A stretch of 64,000 bases of DNA, taken from Actinomadura harenae (lineage in GTDB: Bacteria; Actinomycetota; Actinomycetes; Streptosporangiales; Streptosporangiaceae). The stretch is from NCBI RefSeq assembly GCF_003696215.1, contig NZ_RFFG01000046.1, forward strand, positions 1 to 64,000. The letters are read 5' to 3'. The notes beneath the pieces are model-generated. The model made no database searches and was not told where the DNA came from. It saw nothing but the letters and a program-made list of their open reading frames with translations. Of the stretch, positions 52,185-60,283 are shown piece by piece; position 1 is the stretch's first letter; every line of letters starts with the position of its first letter. The translations under genes were made by a program, and so were the position numbers.

Positions 52185-54319
52185 TCCGCCAGGTCGGCCA
52201 GCCTCCGCTCGACGGCACCGGCCGGCAGGCCGAGGCCGGTCAGGATCGTCCTGGCCTCGTCGAGGAGCCGGACGGCGGTGACAGGGGCGCCGCCGTCCAC
52301 CTCGAACTCGGCGTAGGCCCGCAGGACGGAGGCCGTTCCGGCGCCGGATCCGATCTCCCGCATCCGGGCGAGCGCCTCGGCGAACAGCGGCGCGGCCTCG
52401 TCGCGCGCGCCGATTCCGGCCTTCGCGCGCGCGAGGAAGAGGATCGTGCGGGCCATGCTGTTGGGGTCGCGGACACCGCTGAGGGCGTCCCGCGCCTCGG
52501 TGAGGACCCTGACGGCCTCGTGCGCGCGTCGCGCGTCCACGAGGACTCCCCCGAGGTCGGCCAGGGTGCGCGCGGCCCGCCGGGTCTCTCCGAGTTCGCG
52601 GTAGACGGCGATGGCGTCCCCGTAGCGGCGGACGGCCGGGTCCCAGCGGCGCCGGTCCGCGTCGAGGATGCCGAGCCTGCGGCTGATCCCGCCCACGCGC
52701 TGCCGGTTTCCCAGCTCCTCCCAGAGGGCGCGCGCGGCGAGGAAGTCGCGTTCCGCTCCGTCCAGGTCGCCCAGGACGCGGCGGGTGAGGCCCGTGCGGC
52801 TGAGCATCTTGGCCTCGGCCTCGGCGTCGCCCGCGCTTCGGGCCGCCGCCAGCCCGAGTTCCTCGAAGCCGAGCCGGTCCGTCCGGTGGCCTCGATGGAC
52901 GAAGAGGGGCCACAGGGCGTCCACCAGGAGCCAGCACGCTTCGTACAGCCCGGCTTCCGCGGCCATGGACGCGACGGCGTGCAGGCCGGTGAACTCGGCG
53001 TCCAGCCAGTCCAGGGCCTCGGCGGACGTCGCGAACTCCAGCGCGCCCGGCACCCCGGCGGCCTCGCCCGGCTCGCGAAGCCGCCGGTAGGGAGCGATCG
53101 CGCCGCTCGCCGCGAGCGCCGTCCGCAGGCACCAGGCCGTGGCGCGTTCCATGGCCGCCGCACGCTCCTCCGGCGCGATGGACTCCAGTGCCGTCTGGCG
53201 TGCGTGCAGCCGCGTCAGCTCATGGAACCGGTACCGCCCGGACGGAACCTCGTCGAGCAGGTTGGCGTCGGCGAGGGTCTCCAGGGCGAGCGCCGCGTCG
53301 TCCACCGGGACGGCGGCCAGCGCGGCCGCGACATGCGCGTCGAACGCGCCGCCGGGGTAGAGGCCGAGCAGCGCGTAGAGGTACTGCGCGGGCTCGGGCA
53401 GGGCCTGCCGGGACAGTTCCAAAGCGGCCTCCACGGTGACGCCGTCCTGGAGGTCCTGCGCGGCGAGGACGGCCAGCCGCCGCCGCTCCTCCTCCAGGGC
53501 CTCGACGATCCCCTCGACCGTCCAGGCCGGGCGGCTGGCCAGGCGCGCGGCGGCGACCGTGAGCGCCAGCGGCAGCCCCGCGCACAGCTCCGCCAGCCGG
53601 ACGGCGTGGGTGTGCTCGCGGTCGACCCGGTCCGCGCCGACCATCAGGGCGAGCAGCTCCATCGCCGCCGCGTCCTCGAACGGCTCGACCCGGACGCCCC
53701 GCGCGCCCCGCACCAGCAGCCCGGCCAGCCGCCACCGGCTGGTGACCAGCGCGAGACTGCCGGACGAGGCGGGCAGCAGCGGCGTCACCTGCGCGGCCGA
53801 GAACGCGTCGTCCAGCACGACCAGGACGCGCCGGTCCGCCGACATCGACCGGTACAGCGCGGCCCGTTCCCCCAGCTCCACCGGGATCCGGGCGGGTGGG
53901 ACGCCGAGCGCGCGCAGGAACCCGCCGAGGACGTCGGCGGGCAGGGCGGGCCCGACCGGGGCGTGACCGCGGAGATCGGCGTAGAGCTGGCCGTCCGGGA
54001 AGTCGTGCTGCCGTGAGTGCGCCCAGTTCAGTGCGACGGTGGTCTTGCCGATGCCCGGCGGGCCGCTCAGCACGACGGCGCCACCGGGACCATCCGGGCC
54101 GTCCGGATCCGGCCGAAAGCGGTCGAGCTCCTCGAGCGTCCTCGTCCGGTTCACGAGCGTCCGGGTGGCGGGGAGCTGCCGCGGCCGGACGGGCTCCCGC
54201 GCGGGCGCGCGCATGTTGACGGTGCCGCTGAGCTCGCCGACCTGGATGACGGGCCCCGCGACGTCCCCGCTGAACTCGTTCACGGGACGCTCGTGGGGAG
54301 GGCCGTCGGCGTGCGTCAT
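52169..54319 (-). CDS. NB-ARC/TPR STAND protein
   Basis: 716 residues: a short N-terminal effector-linker FSGDVAGPVIQVGELSGTVN (about 18-37) of the type that precedes STAND ATPases, an NB-ARC domain (about 50-330) with Walker A VLSGPPGIGKTTVALNWAHS and Walker B RVLVVLDDAFSAAQV, a winged-helix segment, and TPR-like repeats (about 450-716, AGDAEAEAKMLSRTGLTRRV, LGNRQRVGGISRRLGILDAD). There is no SARP or other DNA-binding domain. ATG 54319 is 8 nt downstream of TAAATG, without RBS, so probably leaderless. Convergent with the GT-PfkB operon; could sense the same signal as the SARP protein. Confidence 0.87.
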   Translation of the reverse strand: MTHADGPPHERPVNEFSGDVAGPVIQVGELSGTVNMRAPAREPVRPRQLPATRTLVNRTRTLEELDRFRPDPDGPDGPGGAVVLSGPPGIGKTTVALNWAHSRQHDFPDGQLYADLRGHAPVGPALPADVLGGFLRALGVPPARIPVELGERAALYRSMSADRRVLVVLDDAFSAAQVTPLLPASSGSLALVTSRWRLAGLLVRGARGVRVEPFEDAAAMELLALMVGADRVDREHTHAVRLAELCAGLPLALTVAAARLASRPAWTVEGIVEALEEERRRLAVLAAQDLQDGVTVEAALELSRQALPEPAQYLYALLGLYPGGAFDAHVAAALAAVPVDDAALALETLADANLLDEVPSGRYRFHELTRLHARQTALESIAPEERAAAMERATAWCLRTALAASGAIAPYRRLREPGEAAGVPGALEFATSAEALDWLDAEFTGLHAVASMAAEAGLYEACWLLVDALWPLFVHRGHRTDRLGFEELGLAAARSAGDAEAEAKMLSRTGLTRRVLGDLDGAERDFLAARALWEELGNRQRVGGISRRLGILDADRRRWDPAVRRYGDAIAVYRELGETRRAARTLADLGGVLVDARRAHEAVRVLTEARDALSGVRDPNSMARTILFLARAKAGIGARDEAAPLFAEALARMREIGSGAGTASVLRAYAEFEVDGGAPVTAVRLLDEARTILTGLGLPAGAVERRLADLADGPPR

Positions 54320-54378
54320 CCCTCGCACATTTACCCGGGCACGACGGCCTGTCAACTACCGGACGGCCTGTCAACAAC

Positions 54379-54418
54379 GCCGCGGGCCCGTCCCGGAGGA
54401 CCGGAACGGGCTCGCGGC
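54379..54418 (-). terminator. Terminator after DHA2 exporter
   Basis: 18-bp stem (54379-54396 with 54401-54418) with two non-Watson-Crick positions and an AGGA loop, just past the exporter stop. Confidence 0.65.
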
Positions 54419-54431
54419 GCCGGGCGGAGGG

Positions 54432-56054
54432 TCAGTGCGCGGGAACGGTGTCGACCGCGGTCTCCTCGGCGGACGTGGACTTCGCGGCGGGCCCGGATCC
54501 GCGGAGCGGGACCTCCTTGATGAACCAGGCGGCGACGAAGGCCAGGGCGGCGAGGATCGCGCCGCCGATCGCGACGCCGTGCACGCCGCTGGTGACACCC
54601 GCCTCGAACGCCTTGCGGATCTCGTCGGGGAGCGTCTTCAGCACGGCCGGGGTGAAGTGCCCGCCACCGGAGACGATCTGGTGGGCCTTCGCGGCGCCGA
54701 GGTGGTCGGTGAGCACGCCCTCGAGCCGGTTGGTGTAGATCGAGCCGAGCAGCGCGACACCGAGGGAGCCGCCGATGGTGCGGAACAGGGTGACGGCGCC
54801 GCTAGCCGCGCCCATGTCGCGCAGCTCGACGCTGTTCTGCGTGACCAGCATGCTGATCTGCATGATGAATCCCATGCCCAGGCCGACGCCGAGGGTCATG
54901 AAGGAGCTCATGGCCGTCGAGGTGTCGACGGTCAGCATCAGCAGGACGAGCATGCCGCCGGTGAGGACCGCGCCGCCGATGATCGGGTAGGCCCGGTAGC
55001 GGCCGTTGCGGGTGATGAGCTGGCCGGTGGTCAGCATCACGACGAGCATGCCGAACATCAGCGGGAGCAGCAGCAGGCCGCTGTTGGTCGGGGACGCGCC
55101 CTGGACGTTCTGCATGTACTGCGGCAGGAAGTTGACCGCGCCGAACATCGCGCCGCCGACCAGGAAGCTGAGGATCTGCGCGGCGACGAAGTTGCGGCTG
55201 CGGAACAGGCGCATCGGCAGGATCGGCTCGGGGACGCGGGTCTCGGCGAACACGAACGCGACCAGGGAGACGACACCCGCGACCGCGAGGCCGATGATCT
55301 GCGCCGAGGCCCAGGGGTACTGGCTGCCGCCCCAGCTGGCGACCAGGGTGACGCAGACGACGCCGACGGTCAGCAGGGCCGCGCCGATGACGTCGATCTT
55401 CGCCTTGAGGCGGCGCGAGTGCAGGTGCATGCCGAACCCGGTGACCAGCAGCGCGACCACGCCGATCGGGACGTTCACGTAGAACGCCCAGCGCCAGCTC
55501 AGGTGGTCGGTGAGGAAGCCGCCGAGCAGCGGGCCGCCGACGAACGCGACGGGCATCATGCCGCCGATCATCGCCTGGAACTTGCCGCGCTCGCGGGGCG
55601 GGACCAGGTCGCCGATGATCGCCATGGCGCCGACCATCAGGCCGCCGGCGCCGAGGCCCTGGAGGGCGCGGAAGCCGATCAGCTCGTTCATGTTCTGCGC
55701 CAGGCCGGACAGCATCGACCCGACGAGGAAGATCACGATCGAGGACATGAACATGCCCTTGCGGCCGTACAGGTCGCCGAGCTTGCCCCAGATCGGGGTC
55801 GCGGCCGCGGCCGCGAGGGCGTAGGCGGTGACGACCCACGACAGGTGGGCGAGTCCGCCCAGGTCACCGACGATGGTCGGCAGCGCGGTGCCGACGATCA
55901 GGTTGTCGAGCATGGCCAGGAACATGCCGAGCATCAGCCCGAAGATGCCGATGTAGATCTGACGCTGGCTGTTGGCCTCGCCCTCCGCCGCCGGGGCCGC
56001 GCCCGGCCCGTCCGCGGCGGGCGGCGCGGCCTGCCCGTTTCCTGCCTGCGACAT
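54432..56054 (-). CDS. DHA2-family (EmrB/QacA) multidrug MFS exporter
   Basis: 540 residues with 14 predicted helices. Motif C-type and DHA2 signatures are visible: MFLAMLDNLIVGTALPTIVG in helix 1, LGDLYGRKGMFMSSIVIF (motif A), ALQGLGAGGLMVGAMAIIGD, and GKFQAMIGGMMPVAFVGGPL. The C-terminus is cytoplasmic and acidic. It exports lipophilic drugs by proton antiport. ATG 56054 has GGGGAG 8 nt upstream. Divergent from a TetR regulator across a 75-bp nested palindrome, so tight repression by that regulator is very likely. Confidence 0.93.
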   Translation of the reverse strand: MSQAGNGQAAPPAADGPGAAPAAEGEANSQRQIYIGIFGLMLGMFLAMLDNLIVGTALPTIVGDLGGLAHLSWVVTAYALAAAAATPIWGKLGDLYGRKGMFMSSIVIFLVGSMLSGLAQNMNELIGFRALQGLGAGGLMVGAMAIIGDLVPPRERGKFQAMIGGMMPVAFVGGPLLGGFLTDHLSWRWAFYVNVPIGVVALLVTGFGMHLHSRRLKAKIDVIGAALLTVGVVCVTLVASWGGSQYPWASAQIIGLAVAGVVSLVAFVFAETRVPEPILPMRLFRSRNFVAAQILSFLVGGAMFGAVNFLPQYMQNVQGASPTNSGLLLLPLMFGMLVVMLTTGQLITRNGRYRAYPIIGGAVLTGGMLVLLMLTVDTSTAMSSFMTLGVGLGMGFIMQISMLVTQNSVELRDMGAASGAVTLFRTIGGSLGVALLGSIYTNRLEGVLTDHLGAAKAHQIVSGGGHFTPAVLKTLPDEIRKAFEAGVTSGVHGVAIGGAILAALAFVAAWFIKEVPLRGSGPAAKSTSAEETAVDTVPAH

Positions 56055-56082
56055 CGCTAGTCTCCCCTGGAGGACGGTTTCC

Positions 56083-56157
56083 AACTTACTTGCCGTCCGG
56101 CTAGTTTGCTTACCTGTCGTACGGTAAGCTCTGAACTAGCCGGTCGTCAAGTAAGTT
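56083..56157. promoter_or_regulatory. 75-bp nested palindrome between DHA2 and TetR genes
   Basis: Three pairs of arms share one centre near 56119: AACTTACTTG (56083-56092) with CAAGTAAGTT (56148-56157), CCGGCTAGTT (56097-56106) with AACTAGCCGG (56134-56143), and GCTTACC (56108-56114) with GGTAAGC (56123-56129). The inner GCTTACC-N8-GGTAAGC looks like a core TetR operator; the outer arms repeat CTTAC half-sites. Confidence 0.75.
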
Positions 56158-56165
56158 TCAGGGGC

Positions 56166-56765
56166 ATGGGAGTGATGATGGGCGGACGACGGGGCGACAC
56201 CCGGGAGCAGATCCGCAGGGTCGCGCTCGAGCTGTTCGCCGAGCAGGGCTACGAGAAGACCTCGCTGCGCGAGATCGCCGAGCGTCTCGGGGTGACCAAG
56301 GCCGCCCTGTACTACCACTTCAAGACCAAGGAGGACATCATCGCCAGCCTCTTCGAGGAGGTCGGCGAGAGGATGGACGAGCTGGTCACGTGGGCGAAGT
56401 CCCAGCCGATGACCCGCGAGCACCGGATAGAGGTCCTCGAACGCTACGCCGAGATGATGCGCGGCCCCGCGGGCGACCTCATGCGCTTCATGTCGCAGAA
56501 CCAGCAGGAGGTCCGCGACCTGAAGCCGGGCGAGGACGCGCGCGCCCGCTTCCGCAGCCTCGCCCGAGTCCTGGCGGACGACCGCGACCCCGTGGTCGAC
56601 CAGCTCCGCGCGCGCCTGTCCATCATGTCCCTGCACATGAGCGTGTTCCTCACCAACGACATGGACATCTCCGACGACCAGCGGCACGAGGCCGCCCTGG
56701 AGATCGCCATGGAGCTCATCGACGGGAGCCGGTCCCGCGCCCCCGGCCGGCGGCCCGCGAACTGA
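56166..56765 (+). CDS. TetR-family repressor
   Basis: 199 residues. The HTH (about 12-60) is textbook: TREQIRRVALELFAEQGYEK, TSLREIAERLGVTKAALYYH, FKTKEDIIASLFEEV. The C-terminal ligand domain follows from about 65. TAAGTT (56152-56157) lies 8 nt before ATG 56166 so a leaderless start there is likely; ATG 56178, with GGGAG 5 nt upstream, is the alternative. It should bind the palindrome at 56083-56157 and control itself and the divergent exporter. Confidence 0.9.
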   Translation: MGVMMGGRRGDTREQIRRVALELFAEQGYEKTSLREIAERLGVTKAALYYHFKTKEDIIASLFEEVGERMDELVTWAKSQPMTREHRIEVLERYAEMMRGPAGDLMRFMSQNQQEVRDLKPGEDARARFRSLARVLADDRDPVVDQLRARLSIMSLHMSVFLTNDMDISDDQRHEAALEIAMELIDGSRSRAPGRRPAN

Positions 56766-56771
56766 CCCGCA

Positions 56772-56802
56772 CCACCGGCGGCGGAGCACCCGCCGCCGGT
56801 GG
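56772..56802. terminator. Bidirectional terminator TetR / SEDS
   Basis: Perfect 13-bp stem CCACCGGCGGCGG / CCGCCGCCGGTGG with a 5-nt loop between convergent genes. Confidence 0.8.
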
Positions 56803-56807
56803 CCGGT

Positions 56808-58379
56808 TCACCTGCCGTCGGGACGGCGCAGGCTGACGATCTGGGTCATCCCCTCGTCCTGGATGGCCTGTGGCGGCGGACGCCGGACACTGTCGCTCAG
56901 CCGCACCAGGACGGCGATGAGGATCCAGTTCGCCATCAGCGACGAACCGCCCTGCGTCATGAACGGAGTGGTGATGCCCGCGAACGGGATGAGCCCGGTG
57001 ACGCCGCCGACGATGACGAACAGCTGGAGCGCGAACACGAACGCGACGCCGCCCGCGAGCAGCCGGTTGAAGGCGTCCTTGGACGCGACCGCGATCCGGA
57101 AGCCGCGCTGCACCAGCAGCAGGTAGACGGTCAGGATCGCCATCGCGCCGGTCAGGCCGAGCTCCTCGCCGAACGAGGTGAAGATCTCGTCGCTGAACGC
57201 CAGCGGGGTCATGTACGGGCGCCCCTGCCCGAGGCCCGTGCCGAGCACCCCGCCCTGCCCCATCGCGAACAGTCCCTGCTCGAGCTGCGAACTGTCGGAG
57301 TACTGGCCGCCCATCGCCGTGCAGTCGGCGATGGGATGCGGGTGCGTGACGCCGAACTCCTTCAGGATCTGGCCGCTCTTGAGCTGGCAGCCGCCGTTGA
57401 AGTACGGACTCGGGTCCTTCCAGATCTCGACGCGCTGCACCAGGTGCTCCAGCGGCCCGTGGACGGCGACGCCGAGGTAGTAGATCGACAGCGATCCGAC
57501 CGCGAACAGCAGGACGCCGATGACGACGTATCCGCCGCGTCCGGTGCCGAGGTAGAGCATGCAGACCAGCAGGCCGAAGAACAGCAGCTGGAAGCCGAAG
57601 TCGTTCTGGATCAGCAGGACCCCGATGCTGACCAGCCAGATCACCACGATCGGCATCAGATGCCGGGCGCGCGGCAGCGCCACGGGGCCGACCTTGCGCC
57701 CGGTGACGGCCATCGCCTGGCCGTTCTTGGCCAGATAGCCCGCGAACAGGGTGATCAGCGCGAGCTTGGAGAACTCGGCGGGCTGCACCGAGAACGGGCC
57801 GAGCCGGATCCACACCCGGGCGCCGTTGATGTTCGCGCCGATGCCCGGGACGATCGGCAGCACCAGGAACAGCAGCCCGGCGAGGCCGAGCGTGTAGTGG
57901 TAGCGGCGCAGCGTGCGCGGGTCCCGCAGGACCAGGACGAACACGGCGAACAGGCCGAGTGACAGGGCCGTCCACATCAACTGCCCCGCGACGTCCGCGC
58001 CCGCCCCGAACGGGACATAGTGCTTACCGGGATGGTCGTGCTCGAACTGGAGCTTGCTCTGCAGGTAGTCGCCCGCCGTGGTCTGGTCGATCCGGTAGAT
58101 GATCGCCAGCCCGACGCCGTTCAGCAGCAGCGCGCAGGGCACCAGCAGCGGGTCGGCGTGCGGCGCCCAGCGCCACACCACCCCGTACGCCACGGCCGAC
58201 AGCACGACGATCGCGGCGCCGTAGCCGAACAGCGAGGCGGGCAGCCTCCCGTCCCGGACGAGGCCGACCTGGGCGAACGCGGAGACGGTCACGACGAGCG
58301 CGAACGCGGTCAGCGCGAGGGACGCCGCGCGGCGCGGCCCGGGGAACCGGTAGGGCGGGACGCTGTCGGGTGCGCTCAA
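56808..58379 (-). CDS. SEDS-family (FtsW/RodA/SpoVE) membrane protein
   Basis: 523 residues, longer than usual for the family, with about ten or more helices. Signatures: ARVWIRLGPFSVQPAEFSKL, VLLIQNDFGFQLLFFGLLVC, LGTGLGQGRPYMTPLAFSDE and FTSFGEELGLTGAMAILTVY. SEDS proteins polymerise glycan strands from lipid II together with a class B PBP. No PBP gene is adjacent, unlike the rodA-pbpA pairs of the actinobacterial origin region, so this is likely an accessory, perhaps sporulation-linked, copy. ATG 58379. Confidence 0.9.
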   Translation of the reverse strand: MSAPDSVPPYRFPGPRRAASLALTAFALVVTVSAFAQVGLVRDGRLPASLFGYGAAIVVLSAVAYGVVWRWAPHADPLLVPCALLLNGVGLAIIYRIDQTTAGDYLQSKLQFEHDHPGKHYVPFGAGADVAGQLMWTALSLGLFAVFVLVLRDPRTLRRYHYTLGLAGLLFLVLPIVPGIGANINGARVWIRLGPFSVQPAEFSKLALITLFAGYLAKNGQAMAVTGRKVGPVALPRARHLMPIVVIWLVSIGVLLIQNDFGFQLLFFGLLVCMLYLGTGRGGYVVIGVLLFAVGSLSIYYLGVAVHGPLEHLVQRVEIWKDPSPYFNGGCQLKSGQILKEFGVTHPHPIADCTAMGGQYSDSSQLEQGLFAMGQGGVLGTGLGQGRPYMTPLAFSDEIFTSFGEELGLTGAMAILTVYLLLVQRGFRIAVASKDAFNRLLAGGVAFVFALQLFVIVGGVTGLIPFAGITTPFMTQGGSSLMANWILIAVLVRLSDSVRRPPPQAIQDEGMTQIVSLRRPDGR

Positions 58380-58866
58380 GGGGGATGCCTCTCAGCCGGG
58401 TCGACGATGACGCACCCAAATATTTGCACATTTGCGCAACGAATAAATACGATGGCCCGGTCGGGCGGGAGACGCCGGACGCCGGCCCTGACCCCCGGCG
58501 TCCGCACCGGTCCCACCCGGACAGGTGGCCGTCCGGGCCCCTCGTGACCGGGCCCGGACGGCCCGCCGCCCGGCGCATGCACGGACGTCCTGCGCGCGCC
58601 GCGCACGGACGTCCTGCACGAAGGGGGGTCGCCAGGCGGCCCCGGTCCCGGAGGACCACCCGATCCGTCCCCCGGGGCCGGGGTCTTCCCTGCCCGGACT
58701 CGCGTTCCAGGTCGGGGGCGCCGCGCCGCGCGGCCCGGACAGGGCACCCCAGATCCCCGTCCGAACCGGGGCGGTCGCGCGGCGGCACCCCGACCTGGAA
58801 CGCTCCAGGCGCCCACCGGTGCCCGGTCGGCCGGCCCCACCGCCGCCCGGCCGGACGGTCCGGGGG
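58380..58866. other. Repeat-bearing non-coding region
   Basis: About 490 nt without a credible gene. An AT-rich patch (58415-58450) next to the SEDS start is its likely promoter zone. GCACGGACGTCCTGC occurs at 58579-58593 and 58603-58617. The 19-bp CGATCCGTCCCCCGGGGCC at 58661-58679 recurs at 59027-59045, part of a larger duplicated 3' flank. Confidence 0.55.
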
Positions 58867-58893
58867 CTAGTGGACCCGTATCCGGATCTTCAT
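58867..58893 (-). pseudogene. Collapsed third copy of the small SH3-like gene
   Basis: A nine-codon frame, ATG AAG ATC to CAC TAG (MKIRIRVH), with GGGAG 6 nt upstream. It begins like the two SH3-like genes to the right (MKLW, MKTW) and ends like them (KRVR, RKVR, here RIRVH), and the DNA after the stop matches the flank after the 59142 gene. I read it as a paralogue that lost its middle. A leader peptide is the alternative. Confidence 0.35.
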
Positions 58894-59141
58894 GAACGTC
58901 TCCCTCGCGCTCGGCGCGGAGGCCGCCTCGCGCTTCGCGTGCCGACCGCCGTTCGCCCACGTCAGGCCCCCGAGAAACGCACCGCGCCGGCCGACCTGGG
59001 ACAGGGCACGACCCCGGAGGACGGGGCGATCCGTCCCCCGGGGCCAGAGGGGTGCCGGTCGCCTGGACACCCACTCCAGGCGGACCCCTCGTGTCCGGCC
59101 GGCCGAGCCCCACCGCCAGGCCGGCCGGACGCTCCATGGAG
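58894..59141. repeat. Duplicated 3' flank of the SH3-like gene
   Basis: Contains the second copy of the 19-mer (59027-59045) plus matching GGCCGGCC, CCCCACCGCC and CCGGCCGGACG blocks in the same order as 58661-58866. No gene seen. Confidence 0.5.
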
Positions 59142-59465
59142 CTAGCGGACCCTCTTCAGGTAGTGACCGTCGGCCCAGCCCATCGGGCGGGTGAGATGAA
59201 CCCAGGTGCGGTTGTCGGCACGGTGCGTCCTGCAGTCACCGGGGACCCGCTTGGCGTCGTAACGCAGGCGGGCGACGACCCGGTACCGCAGGCCCGGGCC
59301 GGACCTGACGTTCAGGGTGTGGCCGGGCAGAATGTGCACCACGTCGTAGTAGCAGACCGGCGCGGACGCCGGGCTCGCGATCGTGCTCGCATCCGCCTGC
59401 GCGGGCGCCAGCAGCGAGGCCGCGGCCAGCGGGACGGCCAGAGCTGCCGTCTTCCAGAGCTTCAT
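59142..59465 (-). CDS. Small secreted SH3-like protein, copy 1
   Basis: 107 residues with a Sec signal peptide (KLWKTAALAVPLAAASLLAP, cleavage after about ADA, residue 27). The mature ~80 residues look like a bacterial SH3 domain: YDVVHILPGHTLNVRSGPGL, RYRVVARLRYDAKRVPGDC, TWVHLTRPMGWADGHYLKRV. Two cysteines (CYYD and GDC) probably pair. Such SH3b domains often bind cell-wall peptidoglycan. Very similar in plan to the next gene, with conserved GWADGH and PGDCR. Confidence 0.85.
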   Translation of the reverse strand: MKLWKTAALAVPLAAASLLAPAQADASTIASPASAPVCYYDVVHILPGHTLNVRSGPGLRYRVVARLRYDAKRVPGDCRTHRADNRTWVHLTRPMGWADGHYLKRVR

Positions 59466-59639
59466 GAGTAACCCCCTTCACGTGCTCGTGCGAACTGTCG
59501 AAGAAGTGCAACACGAGCTGAAAGAAGCCTCAAGAAAGGCTGAACTCACCAGAGCGCCACATAGCGCCCTGGAGAGCCCTGTCGTCGCAGGTCAGAGGGG
59601 GTGAGACGGGACGATCTCCCGCGCCGGAGCCAGCCCACA

Positions 59640-59655
59640 GTGACCCCGTGGTCAC
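59640..59655. promoter_or_regulatory. Palindrome upstream of SH3-like copy 1
   Basis: GTGACC-CCGT-GGTCAC, perfect 6-bp arms, about 175 nt upstream of the ATG. The same element, with one change, sits at the same distance before copy 2. Confidence 0.5.
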
Positions 59656-59706
59656 AGGCGGGCGATCCACCGTTCGGGCAGCTCAGAGCCCCAGAACCCG
59701 ATTCGG

Positions 59707-60021
59707 CTACCGGACCTTCCGCAGGAAGTGGCCGTCCGCCCAGCCCTTGGGCCGGTGGAGGTAGACCCAGCCGTGCCGGGACTTGCGGCAGTCACCGGGC
59801 ACCCGCCTGGCGTCGTGCCTCAGATGGCCCACCACCCGGAATCTCCGGCCGGGACCCGTCCGGACCCTCAGGACGTGATGGTCGTGGACACGGATCACGT
59901 TCCAGCGGCAGGTGTGCACCGGCCTCGGCCGGGCCGTCTGGCTCGCCTCGGCCTGGGCGGGGGCCAGCATCGAGAACGTGATCAGGGGGACGGCCAGGGC
60001 CGCCGTCTGCCAGGTCTTCAT
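59707..60021 (-). CDS. Small secreted SH3-like protein, copy 2
   Basis: 104 residues, tandem paralogue of the previous gene: signal peptide KTWQTAALAVPLITFSMLAP, then CRWNVIRVHDHHVLRVRTGP, RRFRVVGHLRHDARRVPGDC, WVYLHRPKGWADGHFLRKVR. It is richer in His and Arg than copy 1. ATG 60021 has GAAGGAGGG 5 nt upstream; a longer frame to 60087 has no RBS. Upstream DNA is also similar to that of copy 1, so the duplication included the promoter. Confidence 0.85.
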   Translation of the reverse strand: MKTWQTAALAVPLITFSMLAPAQAEASQTARPRPVHTCRWNVIRVHDHHVLRVRTGPGRRFRVVGHLRHDARRVPGDCRKSRHGWVYLHRPKGWADGHFLRKVR

Positions 60022-60193
60022 GGTTCCCTCCTTCGCGTACTGCGCGGGCTGTTGAAGGAGTGCAGCACGGGTCAGGAGGGGCCTCAAGGAAGCCTGAGCT
60101 CACCGAGCCGACAGGTGGCCCCGAGGCGAGCCCTATAAGCGCAGGTCAGCGGCCTGACAGCAGGACGGGCGCCCGCTCCGGAGGCACAGCACC

Positions 60194-60209
60194 GTGACCT
60201 CGTGGTCAT
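60194..60209. promoter_or_regulatory. Palindrome upstream of SH3-like copy 2
   Basis: GTGACC-TCGT-GGTCAT, matching the element at 59640-59655 with one arm mismatch, about 175 nt upstream of the ATG of copy 2. Confidence 0.45.
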
Positions 60210-60283
60210 ACGCCCACGAGGCCACGTTCTCCCTGCTCAGAGGCCATCGAGCCGAGCCCGGCGCCGTCCGACCCGCGGCCGGT

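Noticed and set aside
58579-58617. GCACGGACGTCCTGC repeats as a CRISPR-like array
   Set aside because: Only two copies with a 9-nt spacer and no cas genes.
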